64,000 bases of DNA from Nageia nagi (GCA_050084985.1 JBITNC010000001.1:144026001-144090000), one strand, 5' to 3'; counted from the stretch's first letter, positions 12,000 through 23,769 are shown. Notes: generated by a model from the sequence alone, not told the origin. Numbers and translations are program-made.

Positions 12000-12340
12000 G
12001 AAATCTCACTCAAGCATAAATAATCTCACAAATTGACACAAGATATAAAGTGGTTCCTCCAACTAGGAGTACATCCACTATCAAAGATCTTTCTTCATTC
12101 ACAAAGCTAACTCTCTTATAAGAACTCTTACTTCATCTACTAATCACTAATCCTAGAGCATAACTTTCCTTCACAATTTGGTGAGTGATCACAAAGAGGG
12201 GCCCTTCTATTTTTATGCCAAAATCTCCCTTTGGAACACCCTTTTAACCATTGTACAAAGGCATGACATGCTTCACCATTTTACCCAAGAGGCATGCTCA
12301 TGAGATGGAGTGAAGGACAAGTTACATTATCATATTCACT
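12000..12340 (-). repeat. LTR-like scrap of a Copia-type element
   Basis: The stretch AGTGGTTCCTCCAACTAGGA followed by GTACATCC has the wording and order of the leader segment of the element E LTRs (ACGAGGTTTACTCAACATC...GAGCTCATCC). A CTCACAAATTGACACAAGAT stretch precedes it, as in those LTRs. Neither end can be placed, and no partner copy is close by. It is a remnant at best. Confidence 0.4.
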
Positions 12341-14100
12341 TAAATACTTAAGGTATATAAGGATACCTTTAATTATTAGTTAATTTACAAAGAGAAACAT
12401 TACAAAACTTTACAATAATGCATTATACATTCCAATAGATTTAGATGCAAATCTAGACACTAAAGGATGCAAAAAATAATGTGAATTTGGATGCAAGTTT
12501 TGCATCAAAATATTATAGCATATTCAAAGATGGAAATTATATAAAGTATTAATATGTAAGTTATGACACCATTTTACATCAAAAAAACTTAAACAAGTAA
12601 AAATAATATTTTTAGGGCATCTTTACTTTAAAATTGAACTAGCTGATATTCATCTTTTTGAAATACGTCCAAGTTTATTAATATTCAAGTACATGCATAA
12701 TATTTCATTATTTAATATTAATACATATCATACATAAATGTGGATGAGATAACAACATGTAGTTATATATGGAATATTGTTAAAGTCATTCAACCTAAGC
12801 ACCACTTTTTCCCTACATTGTAGTTTTAAACTAAGATTAATGGAAGAAGACATATATGGGAGTTATAGGTGATGGTACACCCATATTTTGGGCTATTTTT
12901 TCCTCTTACAAAAAGATATAAGAGTGTCTTATGTCCCAAGAAAGGCAAACCAATCCTCACATTGTAATGGACCTGTTGAGGTTGCAACTATATTCATTAA
13001 AGACCACACAAAAAGTTAAAATGAAGTAGAAAGGAGTAAAAATACATAAGAGAATGATTGGATGAATGCACAAGATAAATTTCTATAAATGTGATGGATG
13101 CAATTTTTTATAATTTTGATCGAGATAGAATGGATAATTACTTGAAGGAAAACCAAATCTAGGCTTTATATGATGAAGATGATGTAATACCTCATTATTA
13201 TGCTCTTCTTAATAAAATTGTATTCTTGCATCCCTTCAATGTGCAAATGAGTTGGTTAGATTGAAAATACCATCATGGTGAGAATTTAATTAAGTGGAAA
13301 AAATGCTAGATTATGGAGAGCTTATGGAGAATTTAAGGTTGGAAGGAAAATGAGAACCAAATTTCTCAATGTATTTTCTCATGTTATGAATGGGGAGAAA
13401 GGTGAATCTAGGATTATGAAAATGTTTCCTAGGAAAGGTTTTATTTGGGCTCTTTATAGAGAATGACACTCTAATTGGGATGTAAATACCCCATAGAAAT
13501 TTATACATAACTACGAGATTATATAAGTCATTACTAATTTTAAAGAAACATGTGGAGGGAGTGTGGTTCCTCTTGTTAAGCTTAATGGTTTCAAGATGAT
13601 GTACTAAGAAAAATAAATAGGAACTCATGCAATCATATGTATCCTAAATAAAAAATTTCTTAGGTTCTCCCATCAAATTCTTTCTTAGATATAGTTACAC
13701 AATGATGCTTGATAATTTTCTGAAGGTTACTGGTATTTGGAAACTACATCAACTCCAATAATGGATTAACCAAAATACAAAGTCAAAATAATGGTGAATT
13801 GAATGGTATCTATGTCTAAAATGAATGTATGGAATTTTTTATGTTTAGCTTATATTTTTGTGACCATATACCAAGTCCTCAAAAATATGTATAGTGAGAA
13901 TTCCCACAATAATATGATAATAAAAGGTGATGAAAAGCAACAAGTTTTGTGCACCATGGATATATTTATAGCTTTATCTCACCAATATTTTTATGTACTT
14001 CACATAATTCTCTTTTTCACCCATATTCTATTATGTTTTAATCCAACCTTAGGATATTAATGAATTTTATGGATCCACCCCCTCATAAATGTTTGAAATT
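12341..14100. other. Intergenic DNA, no gene recognised
   Basis: There are open frames of 105 codons (13311-13628, minus) and 85 codons (13803-14060, plus), but no motif, domain or repeat structure that I recognise. Both are hydrophobic or low-complexity translations typical of AT-rich DNA. Confidence 0.5.
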
Positions 14101-14123
14101 GATGAAAAAAACCCCTAACCCTA

Positions 14124-14126
<3 letters not shown>

Positions 14127-14166
<40 letters not shown>
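14127..14166. repeat. (GT)20 microsatellite
   Basis: Forty uninterrupted bases of GT. It sits directly at the start of the telomere-like tract and is preceded by ACCCCTAACCCTATTA. Confidence 0.98.
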
Positions 14167-14168
<2 letters not shown>

Positions 14169-14194
14169 TAATATTTTATTATCTTATTTTATTA

Positions 14195-14910
14195 TATTAT
14201 CTAACCCCTAATCCATTACCCTTAACGTTAACACCAACCATTAACCCTTAAGTACCCTAACCCTTACCCCTAAGCTTAATACTAATGAGTAACCATGAAC
14301 TAACACCTAAATAATAACCATTATCTAGCCCTAACTACTAACCCCTAATCCCTTACCCTTAACACTAACCACTAACCCTTAATTCCCTAACCTCAACCTT
14401 GACCACTAACACTTAAGTACCCTAACCCTTACACCAAACCATAACACCTAACCCCAAACCCCTAACCCTAACCCTAACCACTAACCCTAACTGCTAACCC
14501 TAACCCTAATTACTATACCTTAACCACTACTAACCCTAACCACTAACCACTAACCACTAACCCTAACCTTAACACTAACCCTATTAAGGTATTATTTAAT
14601 ATTAATACCCTAACACTAACCACTAACCCCTAAGTACCCTAACCCTTATTAAGGTATTATTTAATATTCAATATTATTTAATATTAATACCCTAACATTA
14701 ACCACTAACCCCTAGGTACCCTAACCCTTACCCCCAACGTTAACCCTAACTACTAACACCTAAGTACCCTAATCCTTATCCCAAACCCTAACCTCTAACA
14801 CCTAACCACTAACCTTAACCGCTAACCCTAACCACTAATCCAAAGTACTAAACCTTAACCACTAATAATCCTAACCACTAACCTTAACTACTAAATCCTA
14901 ACCACTAGAT
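14195..14910. repeat. Degenerate interstitial telomere-like tract
   Basis: About 700 bases made largely of CCCTAA, CCCTAAC, CACTAAC and TTAACC words, with the best run near 14455-14515 (CCTAACCCTAACCCTAACCA). The plant telomere unit read on this strand is CCCTAAA. Here the six-base CCCTAA and its C-ended variants dominate, mixed with CACTAAC. Two short AT-rich pieces, TTAAGGTATTATTTAATATT, recur at 14584 and 14650. It ends in ordinary sequence near 14910, so it is internal rather than a chromosome end. Confidence 0.85.
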
Positions 14911-15980
14911 TTTATGTATTGAATGGATTTTTGTAAATGATCCATAAAAATAAGAATAAATTTATACTTGTAGATATCCTTTTTGTAAATGACATAGAAA
15001 GAAGAAAAAGTATAAATATTTTTATGCTTTATTAACATAATTTAGGTTATATTTCATGTTGATGCCAATCTTTGAATATGAGATAATAATGATGTATAAT
15101 GATTCATTGGGTACTTGGAAAGTTATCAAGCATTTTGAGTTATAAAAAAAATGACATACTTGGTGCTCTCTTTGCACTTTCAAATTATAAACAATAATAA
15201 TATGATTATAAATAATGACATGAATATAAGCATTGACTTGTAATAAATCGCTATGATGAGTATGATAATGATATAAACATAATCATTAATTGATGTTATG
15301 TATTAACAATTCTATCTACATTATCCTATTTGATATGTTATGTTGCTTACCTCCACAATTAGCACAACAAGAAATATAGGTTGATGTATTTTCTCTTAGA
15401 TAGCTTGTACAAAACATTATGAATTAGAAAAGTTAAGGCTAGATACACTTATAAGATCACAAATGATATATCACCATTATGCTTCAATATTGTTCATAAT
15501 GTTACCACACAACCAACCTGGATGCTTAAATTGTAGATTAAAATTGTAGAGTTTGCAATATGATAAGGTAATTGTAATTGTACTATATGACATGAAATGA
15601 TTTTTTATATAGACATAGGTATATAATATGAAGAAAAATATTTTATACTATGTATCCCTTGTCTTGTCTCATCTCCTCTGGTCTCACCACCTCTCATCTC
15701 ATTTGTTCTAGCCTCATCTTTATGGTCTTGTCACTACACCAAATGCCAAGTGCACTATATGTATGATATGAAATGATATAAATGCACCTCTCTCCTCCAA
15801 CCCCTCAGCTCCAAATAATGAAAAAAATTTCCAAGTGCCTGAAAATAATGGAACATGTTGTGGGCTTCTTTTTTTCATGGCCTGTAATACTTAACCAAAC
15901 ATAGAAATAATATATGGTTCCCAAGTAGATGTCTTGTTCTATGTATAGAATGATGAGATGAAAATAATGGAACATATTAT
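14911..15980. other. Spacer with simple CT-rich patch
   Basis: No gene recognised. A short patch at 15660-15740 repeats the word TCTCATCTC / GTCTCA several times and may be a decayed minisatellite. A related CTCATCTC-type patch recurs at 17820-17850. Confidence 0.45.
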
Positions 15981-16140
15981 GGATTCCTTCATCACATGGC
16001 TTGTATCAAAATCTTTATACAAATAAATTATAAAACATGAAATGGATCTATGTTTGCATCATACATCTTCCATATTGTAGTTCATGAAACTATGTGTGCA
16101 TCATGTATCTTCCACAATGTGTATACATGTCTATTAGTTT

Positions 16141-16790
16141 TATGCTCCATTTTAATTTTTCAAAAAATGCTTCTTAGTTGTATGGATGTGTCTACTTAGT
16201 GCTTGTAAATCAAATGTTGTGGTAGCACTAATGTAGAACATAATTGAATAATTTCATATCGTATGGTACAATAGCATCATTTTAGATCAATATAGTGTAA
16301 TTAGATCATTTCATATCATATGTTGGTGCATTTAGATCATTTTATATCATATGATGCACTTGATTATGAACATTCCTTTATCTTTCATCATTTACATATT
16401 TATAAATAGTGACTAGTCAGTTTCATTGGGCCATCCTTTAATAGCCCATGGCCAACATCATAACTTGGCTCACTTTTATTATGCTCAGGTGCCAAAACAC
16501 CCATAAACCCTTAATTGGATGTGTCTACTTAGTGCTTTGTAAATCAAATGGTGTGGTTTTGAATATCTATATAGACATGTATGTAAAGTGTAGAACAATA
16601 TTCAAGGCCCATAGACATGTATGCAAAATATGAGCTCTAGAAGGTATGGATATCCATCAAAGAGTAGTTTAAAATGGTTTTACCTTGAATATTATGGTTT
16701 TGAATTCCCTGATAGACATGTATGCAAAATATGAAATAATACACAAGGGGTAATATTTATTTCATAAGATACATGATATGATATGAAATG
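16141..16790 (+). repeat. Triplicated block, copy 1
   Basis: Order of landmarks: a CTCCATTTTAATTTTTC start, GTGTCTACTTAGTGCTTGTA, ATATCATATG minisatellite words, TAGTGACTAGTCAGTTTCAT, ATGGCCAACATCATAACTTG, then PPR-like TAGACATGTATGCAAAATAT. The same order recurs at 17984-18690, and partly at 19060-19560. Confidence 0.8.
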
Positions 16791-16942
16791 ATACTTTCTT
16801 AAAGTATAATATTTCATCATGTAATTTTCACACCTAACAATTACATCTACTTAAAAGTCTCTACAAGTATTTCATTTTTTGTATATCCTACAATCATAGA
16901 ATTAATCATTATAATGTATTTTTTACCTTTTTGGCCATGTAG

Positions 16943-17390
16943 GCTATCTTGAGGGAGCTTTGAACTTCATTTCCAAAATACCCATAAACCCTAAATTAGG
17001 TGTGTGCATGTGTCTACTTTGTACTTATAAATCATATGTTGTGGTTCATGCAAACTATCTTGAGGGAGCTTTAAATTTCACTATCAAAATACCCATAAAC
17101 CCTAAATTAGGTGTGTGCATGTATCCACTTGGTCCTTGTAAATATAATGTTGTGGTTTGATAAGGCTATCTTAAGTGAGCTTCTAACTTTATTTCTAAAA
17201 TATCCATAAAGTGTGAATTAGGTGTCTAGATGTGTCTACTTGGTACTCATAAATCAAATGTTGTGGTTTGTGTTGGCTATGGGAGCTTTGAACTTCATTA
17301 CCAAAATAACCATAAACCTTGAATTGGGTGTATGGATATGTCCACTTGGTGCTTGTAAATCTAATGATGTGGATTTGTTTGATAAGATGC
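16943..17390 (+). repeat. 111-bp in-frame tandem repeat of a PPR E motif
   Basis: The landmark GCTATCTTGAGGGAGCTTT starts units at 16943, 17054, 17165 and 17276 (first base G or A). The spacing is exactly 111 bases three times. Because 111 is 37 codons, the frame is kept from unit to unit. The open frame 16960-17160 carries the repeated protein wording LEGALNF-IKIPINPKLGV. The units cover the part of a PPR gene where the E motif begins (normally GYLEEALNFI.KMPIKP..VW..LLGAC). The fourth unit has lost six bases (TCTTGA) near its start. A normal PPR repeat is 35 residues and E motifs are not tandemly repeated, so this is DNA-level amplification, not family architecture. Confidence 0.88.
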
Positions 17391-17690
17391 ATAACACAAA
17401 TAAATTTTCATAATCTATAATGATTGCATGATACACAAAATAGATTTTTTGAAAAAGGCCCATGGACACATGAATCATGTGAAAGAATAAAATAAGACCT
17501 AAGATTTATTTGATAAGATGCATGATGAAAACATAATTTCACAGTATACAATGATTCCATGATACATAAAATTAGTTTTCTAAAAAGTCCATAGACACAT
17601 GAAATATACGGAAGAATACACAAGACCTAGGATAAGTTTGATAAAATGCATGACACAAACATAATTTCATAGTCTACAATATTTGTAGGA
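17381..17690 (+). repeat. 128-131-bp tandem repeat derived from a PPR repeat
   Basis: The landmark GATAAGATGCAT begins at 17381, 17512 and 17640 (GATAAAATGCAT). Each unit continues with ACACAAACATAATTTCAT, CTACAATG and TCCATAGACACATGAA. The wording corresponds to the LFDKMH / AMI.GYAQNG part of PPR repeats. It follows directly on the 111-bp array. Confidence 0.75.
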
Positions 17691-17983
17691 TTCATGAATT
17701 TTCTAAAAGAATGCATAAAAACTCAAACCACAAATATATATTACAAAATGCAATAGAATAAAAGGTCATGGATTATGGAAGAATATTGTAAGGTCATAGA
17801 CTAAATTACCTTCTTGAACTTCATCTCCTCTCCTCTCACCTCGCCAATACACCAAATGCCCCTAAGTACAAAAATACTCATAAACCTTGAATTAGGTGTG
17901 TGGATGTGTCAAATGAAAATAATGGTTTAATGTTTATCAAGTTTAATGTTCCATTTTATTTTGCATTCATGTTTATCAAATTT

Positions 17984-18690
17984 TATGTTCCATTTCATTT
18001 TTTCAAAAAGTGCTACTTGGGTGTGTAGATGTGTCTACTTGGTGCTTGTAAATCAAAATGTTATGGTAGCAGTAGTGTAGAGCATATTTTAATAATTTCA
18101 TATCATATGGTATAGTAGCATCATTTCATACCAATATGGTGTAATAATATCATTTCATATCATATGTTGGTGTATTTGGATCATTTTATATCATATAGTG
18201 CACTTGATCATGAACATATGTTGGTGCATTTGGATCATTTTATATCATATGGTGCATTTGATTATGAACATACCTTTATTTTTCATCATTTGCATGTATA
18301 TATATATAGTGACTAGTCAGTTTCATTAGGCCATTGTTTGTTATCCCATGGTTAGCATCAAAATTTGGCTCACTTTGATTGAGCTCAAATGCCTAAATAT
18401 GCATAAATATTGAATTAGGTGTGTGGATGTGTCTACTTGGTGCTTTGTAAATCAAATGTTATGGTTTTAAATACCGAGATAGACATGTATGCAAAGTGTG
18501 AAATAATAATCAAGGCCCATAGACATGTATGTAAAATATGAGCTATAGAAGAAGGTATGGACATTCGTCAAAGAGTAGTTGAAAATGATTTTGCCTCAAA
18601 TATTATGGTTGTGACTACCCTAATAGACATGTATGCAAAATTTGAAATAATAAACAAGGAATGATATTTATTTCACAAGATGCATGATGT
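17984..18690 (+). repeat. Triplicated block, copy 2
   Basis: Collinear with 16141-16790: same start word (GTTCCATTTCATTTTTTCAA), same GTGTCTACTTGGTGCTTGTA, same TAGTGACTAGTCAGTTTCAT and the same PPR-like tail. It is longer because it holds an extra 54-bp unit. Confidence 0.8.
18120..18295 (+). repeat. 54-bp minisatellite within block copy 2
   Basis: TTGGTGYATTTGGATCATTT starts at 18167 and 18221, 54 bases apart, each followed by TATATCATATRGTGCAYTTG and ATCATGAACATA. Confidence 0.75.
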
Positions 18691-19059
18691 GATATTTATA
18701 CTTGGTGCTTGTAAATCAAAATATTATGGTAACATTACTATAGAGCATATTTAAATTGATTGAGCAATAATCAAAATTGTAGAGCATATTTGAATCATTG
18801 GGCATAATTCATGATGTTTTGAAAAGGTTATCATGGGGAAAAAATATTTTATTGAGTTAAGAATACATAATATTTAAATTTCTAAGTTGAATAACTAGTA
18901 AGTATTACAAGCATGATTTTACCAACTATATCATTTTTTATCATATGGTGTACTTAGATCAATTTCATAACATATATTGGTGTATATTTTATATCATATG
19001 GTATAGTTGCATTAATTTAAACTATATGGTATATTTAGATCATTTTGAATATCATATCA

Positions 19060-19560
19060 TGTACTTTTCATTTCATATCATATGGTACAATAGCATCATT
19101 TCAAACTAATATGGTTTAATTAGATCATTTCATATCATATGTTGGTGCATTTGGATCATTTTATATCATATGATGCACTTGATCATGAACATATGTTGGT
19201 GCATTTGGATCATTTAATATCATATGGTGCACTTGTTATCTCATATCATATGGTGCAACAACATCATTTCAAATCGATATAGTGTAATTAGATAATTTCA
19301 TATCATATATTAGTGTAATTTGGATCTTTTTACATCATATATGGTGCATTTAATCATGAACAATATATTTTGGTGCAATTGGATCATTTTATATCATATG
19401 GTGTACTTGATCATCAATATGCCTTTATCTTTCATCATTTGATATATATATATATATATGTTAACAATGATTGGTCAATTCTATTAGGCCATCCTTTAGG
19501 ATTCCATAGCCAACATCATAATTTGGTTGACTATAATTGAGCTCGAGTGCTTCGAGTAAC
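19060..19560 (+). repeat. Triplicated block, copy 3 (partial) with 54-bp minisatellite
   Basis: Holds 54-bp units starting at 19142 and 19196 plus decayed ones to about 19420. Then come CCTTTATCTTTCATCATTTG, an (AT)9 run at 19442-19459, GCCATCCTTTAGGATTCCAT and GCCAACATCATAATTTGG, as in the other two copies. The PPR-like tail is absent. Confidence 0.75.
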
Positions 19561-19899
19561 CAAGGATGATGTAGCTTGGAAGCATTCCATTTGAAAGAAT
19601 GCTTCTAGACTATGCCCTATTTTTTTCAAATGTGATAATTATGCAGTGGTTTATAACCATCATATATATCTATAAAGCGATGGCTAACACTACCACTTTT
19701 AAAATATAATGAGGTGATTATATCCACATACATTGGTTAATAGAGTGTTGGTTTATAATCACCTTTGTATGACATAAGGAGATGGTTTTAGGTGCCATAT
19801 ATTAGCAATGTGTAGCTATCATCATAGAGAGGGGACTTTTGGTGGTGGGCTTAGGTGGTAAGTATATAACTATCGAAAAATATAATAGGTTGCCCCCAA
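19561..19899. other. Spacer
   Basis: No gene, repeat or motif recognised. Confidence 0.4.
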
Positions 19900-22600
19900 A
19901 AGCCTTTTTTGGTCTAGTGTTTAGAAGAATTAAAAATAACATTAGGATTAACATCCTCCCTATGTGCTAGAAAATCATTCCCTCTAATAAACTTTTGAAA
20001 ATAAAAATCCCACCTAATTTGGTTATTAAGAATATACATGAAAACTCTAAGCTGCACTTCTCCTACATACAGGTTGGGTAAGAAAAATGTATAATCATTC
20101 ATCATGAAATAATGCAAATAAAATTCATATAATAGATTCTCTTCATCAATAGGGCTTTCCACAAATGCCTGTATGAATTCCTTGGGATCTTGAAAGGAGT
20201 ATGGTTTACCTTCCTTGATTTTTTGTAATTTTCATAGAAAATATCTTTCTTTTTGATACAGACTATACATCTAGCAAGATTATTTTACTTGATTTAGCTC
20301 TTTGGTAATGAGACATATATTATATGAGAGGATTATTTTATTTGAGCTAGTTCCTCTTGTAAGGTTTACATCACAATTTTATATTTCTTACTTTCATTAT
20401 GATCTATATGGATCAAATTACCATATTAAGATTCTACTTGTGTTCTTTGTTCATGCTTTAACTTGGCAATTTTTACTGACTCTTGTGATTTTGTTGTGTA
20501 GTTCATATTCCTTTTTCCTTAAATCACTATTTTCCATTATTATTTCAAAAAGTATAGATTTTAGCTCCACTACTTCATTGTTTAATGTGTTAATCTCTTC
20601 TATTCTTTTTATTAGCTCTTTATCTACTAGTCTACTCATTATATCTTCAAATAACTAGGACTTAACAAGTATCTTGGTAATGATTAAATTAGGTATATAT
20701 CTACCTGAATGTATTATAAAGCATCCTCCTCTTCAACCATGTTGAACTCTTATTGCTCTACTTCTTTTGTATTTGGTTCAACCTCGAGATTTACAAGTCA
20801 TGCTTCTTCTATTGGAATAGATCCCTCAATATTAGCCTTTGTTTTTATTTGTACCAATTATTTATTTTATTCTAGTTTTGTTTGAAATTGAGCTATTTAT
20901 TCTTTTAGTAGTCTATTTCTTTCCATTAGATCATTAACTAATTTTTTTGTAGGGATTTGAGCTTCTTTGGATGAACTTTCAACCCTCTCTTCAAAATGCA
21001 CTCTTGAATTTAGAAATGCCTCAACAATTCCTATATCATTTGGCAACTTCCTTCATTAAATTCTTTAATTACTTTTTGCATTTCAATATTTATGGTTTCT
21101 ACTTCTAGAATATCACTATTTGCATTTTAATGGATCCATGGTGATTTCTTACTTTTTCCTGGTCATGCTCTCTTGCTTTGCCTCCTCCTTTTGACTATGT
21201 ACTTCAATGGAGTTGCATCTAAATCATATAGAATATAAATATATTCCGCTTATTTCCCTCTTTGGTGTCTCATTAATTCTTCTCCCACTTGTATTCCAAT
21301 CATATCAAGGTCTCTCTACTATGTAGAATGTTCAACATCCTCACCAATATTGGTTTAGTTGGGGGTTTCCTCTTTTATTATTAGCTTGATATAAACCCTA
21401 AAGCTTGAAATTGTAATATTTTTCTTATTATTCATATTTCATTTGCCCTCAACTCTTAGTGCTAGAAATACTTCAACCTGGTAGGTTGTAAGGTCACACT
21501 CTTTGTTTGGTGTGGTGGAAACATTTCCTTACATTGATGTATATTCAATGTGATAGTATTGCACTAAGGTTTTTTAAACATGACTTTCTCACATTTAAGT
21601 TCCTTCAACACACCCTAGTGGGATAATATGTTTATGAATTTAAGTTGATTCTAATGACACCCTAGCATCCACTTCCTTCAACTCTAGAAAAGAATCTAGA
21701 TACGTAGAAGACTTCCTTATTTTTAGTATGTCTTGATTCATGTTGAACCATACTCTAGTTTCTAGTATTGATACCACTTATCTGCTCCATTTTCTTGAGT
21801 TAAAATGAAATATTTTCAAATCAATATAATCATTATGTGATGCATTAATGTCCCACTAAAGGTATGATACCCCAATACTATATTACACAAGTTTTAAAGA
21901 GGAATTTAGGTAGATTGACTTGGAATTATGCCCCATATCATAGGTATTTCTTGATATTCTTACAAGTGATGATTGAATATTCAACTTCACAGGTGAAATA
22001 TTGCATAACCCATTTGGCTACCTAGATCCACGGGTCAAGAAGATTAAGTCTCCTTATCCTATAGACTTTACCCTTGTTGGTGGTTTGATAACATTATACC
22101 TTTTATTCCCTAGATGAGTGAAATTTATCCATCAATAACAATAATTATTCCATGTTGCTCCTTATATCTATACACTCAACTAGAATTCTAATAATTTGAT
22201 TGATAATTTTAGGGGATAAGGGTATGGAAATACCTTGAATTATGGCTACATTATCTTTAAATGTTGTAGAAAAATCTTGCACCAATGTGACAAGATGTCC
22301 ATCAAATTTTTCCATGAATCAAAACCACCCTACTTAATGGAATATATTTGCAGTGGCATCATCACCCTTTAACTGTTCAATAATTTTAGTCTCCTAAGAA
22401 TGCTTTAAACAATGTGTTTTCGTTTTCTCTATTAGCTTCAAAACCTAAATTAAGTGTTGAGGAGTGCTTAAAAACCTAACCAATGCTAAGGATTTATTTT
22501 CACTTTGCATGAAGTGAAGATTTTTTTAATTTGATTTGATTTTTTATATTTATCCCTATCACTTATCTTAATAATTATTAGTCACTTAATCTTTAATTTG
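19900..22600 (-). pseudogene. Decayed minus-strand coding-like region, partly coiled coil, function unknown
   Basis: The minus strand keeps short open stretches in changing frames. The clearest is 20451-20639: MSRLVDKELIKRIEEINTLN, then NEVVELKSILFEIIMENSDL, a leucine/isoleucine heptad pattern typical of a coiled coil. Another stretch near 20850-21000 reads SKEAQIPTKKLVNDLMERNR. A third, 19914-20162, starts MESPIDEENLLYEFYLHYF. No known domain is visible. Because it lies just downstream of the integrase remnant at 22620-23760 on the same strand, it may be an extra 3' region of that gypsy element; a separate host pseudogene is also possible. The plus-strand frame at 20302-20658 is the antisense shadow of the coiled-coil frame. 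Confidence 0.35.
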
Positions 22601-22619
22601 GGTATGCTTTCCCTACCTT

Positions 22620-23760
22620 AATATATAAATGCCATATTTTTTATATATAAATGCCTATACCCATTTCCTAACATTATTTTTTAATTTTACAACACCATTA
22701 TTAAAAACATACTAAATTTTACAAGGGCCTATCCATCTTGTTCTTAGTTTACCCATGAAGTTCTCATAATGAGAATCAAATAATAGTGCCCAATCTCTAA
22801 CTTAAAATTATCATTTTTAATGTGTTTTTCATGATAGTTTTTTCTTTGGTGTTGAATAATTTCTATCTAGGCTACTTCATTCAATTCATTGAGTTAAAAA
22901 AAATATTTAATTTTTGTGCTTTTGAGAGTTATATGCTAATCTCCATTTCAATCCTTAATGTTTGAAGTTCAAATTCCATTACAAGAAGAAGTTTCTTACC
23001 AAAGGCTAGTTTATATGGTGTGAATCCAAAAGTAGATTTTTAGATGATATTATATACCCATACAGCTTCAAGAAGTCTTGATTCCAAATCCCTTTGATAT
23101 TAAGTAATTATCTTGGAAAGAATCATCTCTCACTCCTAGTTGGTAACCTTTGCTTGTCCATTACTCTAGGGGTGGTATGGTGAAGCCTTCTAGTACTTAA
23201 TCTGATAGAAGTCCATAAATTTTTGAACTACATTTGATATGAATTGAGTTCCTTGTTCCAATACCAAGCTTCGAGGATCTCTATATCATTGCAATATTAG
23301 TGTAAAGGAATTCAACCACTTTTCCTTCTTTAGCCTATATAAGAGAATAAACTTCAATCTATTCAGTGACATAATCAATACAAAATATAATATGCTTCTT
23401 ACCTTAGAAAGGACATTCAATTAGCCATAAAAAAGCTAAATTCCATTCTTTAAATAGTTCCAAAATTATATAGGGTTGTAACAAAATATCAATGGTTAGA
23501 GTAGGCTTTCCAGTTTATTGATATTAATCATAGTATCTAACATATTTCTTAATATCATAATGTACTAAAGTCCAATAGTAGACCTTATGGATTGTTCATT
23601 TGGTTAAATAGTGGTTGCCTATAGGTTAATCATTATATTCCCTAAGGAGATCAAAGGTTTTATCTTTCTTAAGACACCTCTACAATACATGGTTAGAACC
23701 ATGCCTAAACAATAATCCATTTTTCCATACATAAAACTGGTATTTTGTCTAACTAGATTT
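22620..23760 (-). pseudogene. Element I: Ty3/gypsy integrase remnant
   Basis: Read on the minus strand from 23760 down. A degraded zinc-binding segment comes first (about 23720-23560, frame pieces such as VYYWTLVHYDIKKYVRYYD). The core starts with GKKHIIFCIDYVTE (about 23400) and AKEGKVVEFLYTNI. Next is RSLVLEQGTQF (23240-23275), where the family has (S/T)D(Q/R)GTQF. Then come FMDFYQIKY-KASPYHP and, after a frame change, SNGQAKVTN (normally ANGQVEVTN). The catalytic Asp therefore appears as Glu and the catalytic Glu as Lys. A C-terminal piece with GFTPYKLAFGKK follows (about 23040-22980). Stops are frequent. Upstream pol is not found, because B's 5' LTR begins near here. A clear but inactive relic. 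Confidence 0.82.
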
Positions 23761-23769
23761 TTATTATAT

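Larger units (their letters stand above)
15980..18700 (+). pseudogene. Rearranged, repeat-expanded PPR gene fragments
   Basis: Several plus-strand pieces translate to PPR motif fragments. At 16448-16633 one reads IDMYVKCRTIFKAHRHVCKI. At 16940-17160 are YLEGALNFTIKIPINPK-type E-motif copies. At 17222-17413 another ends in LFDKMHNTN. At 18480-18650 there are degraded ALIDMYAKF-type pieces. The order along the strand is not that of a normal PPR gene: E-motif segments come before repeat segments and are themselves repeated. No frame runs further than 68 codons. I take this as PPR pseudogene DNA that has been shuffled and amplified. The gene of origin may be related to the pseudogenes at 6.7-9.6 kb but lies on the opposite strand. 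Confidence 0.7.

Noticed and set aside
14060-14251. Open frame with a (VC)n protein stretch
   Set aside because: It is the translation of the (GT)20 microsatellite and the telomere-like tract; not a gene.
19442-19459. (AT)9 run considered as a TATA-type promoter
   Set aside because: It is a microsatellite within a repeat block, replaced by other AT words in the sister copies, and no gene follows.
20302-20658. 118-codon plus-strand open frame, hydrophobic and Ser-rich
   Set aside because: It is antisense to the minus-strand coiled-coil frame at 20451-20639. The Ser/Phe/Leu richness is the complement of Lys/Glu/Asn codons.
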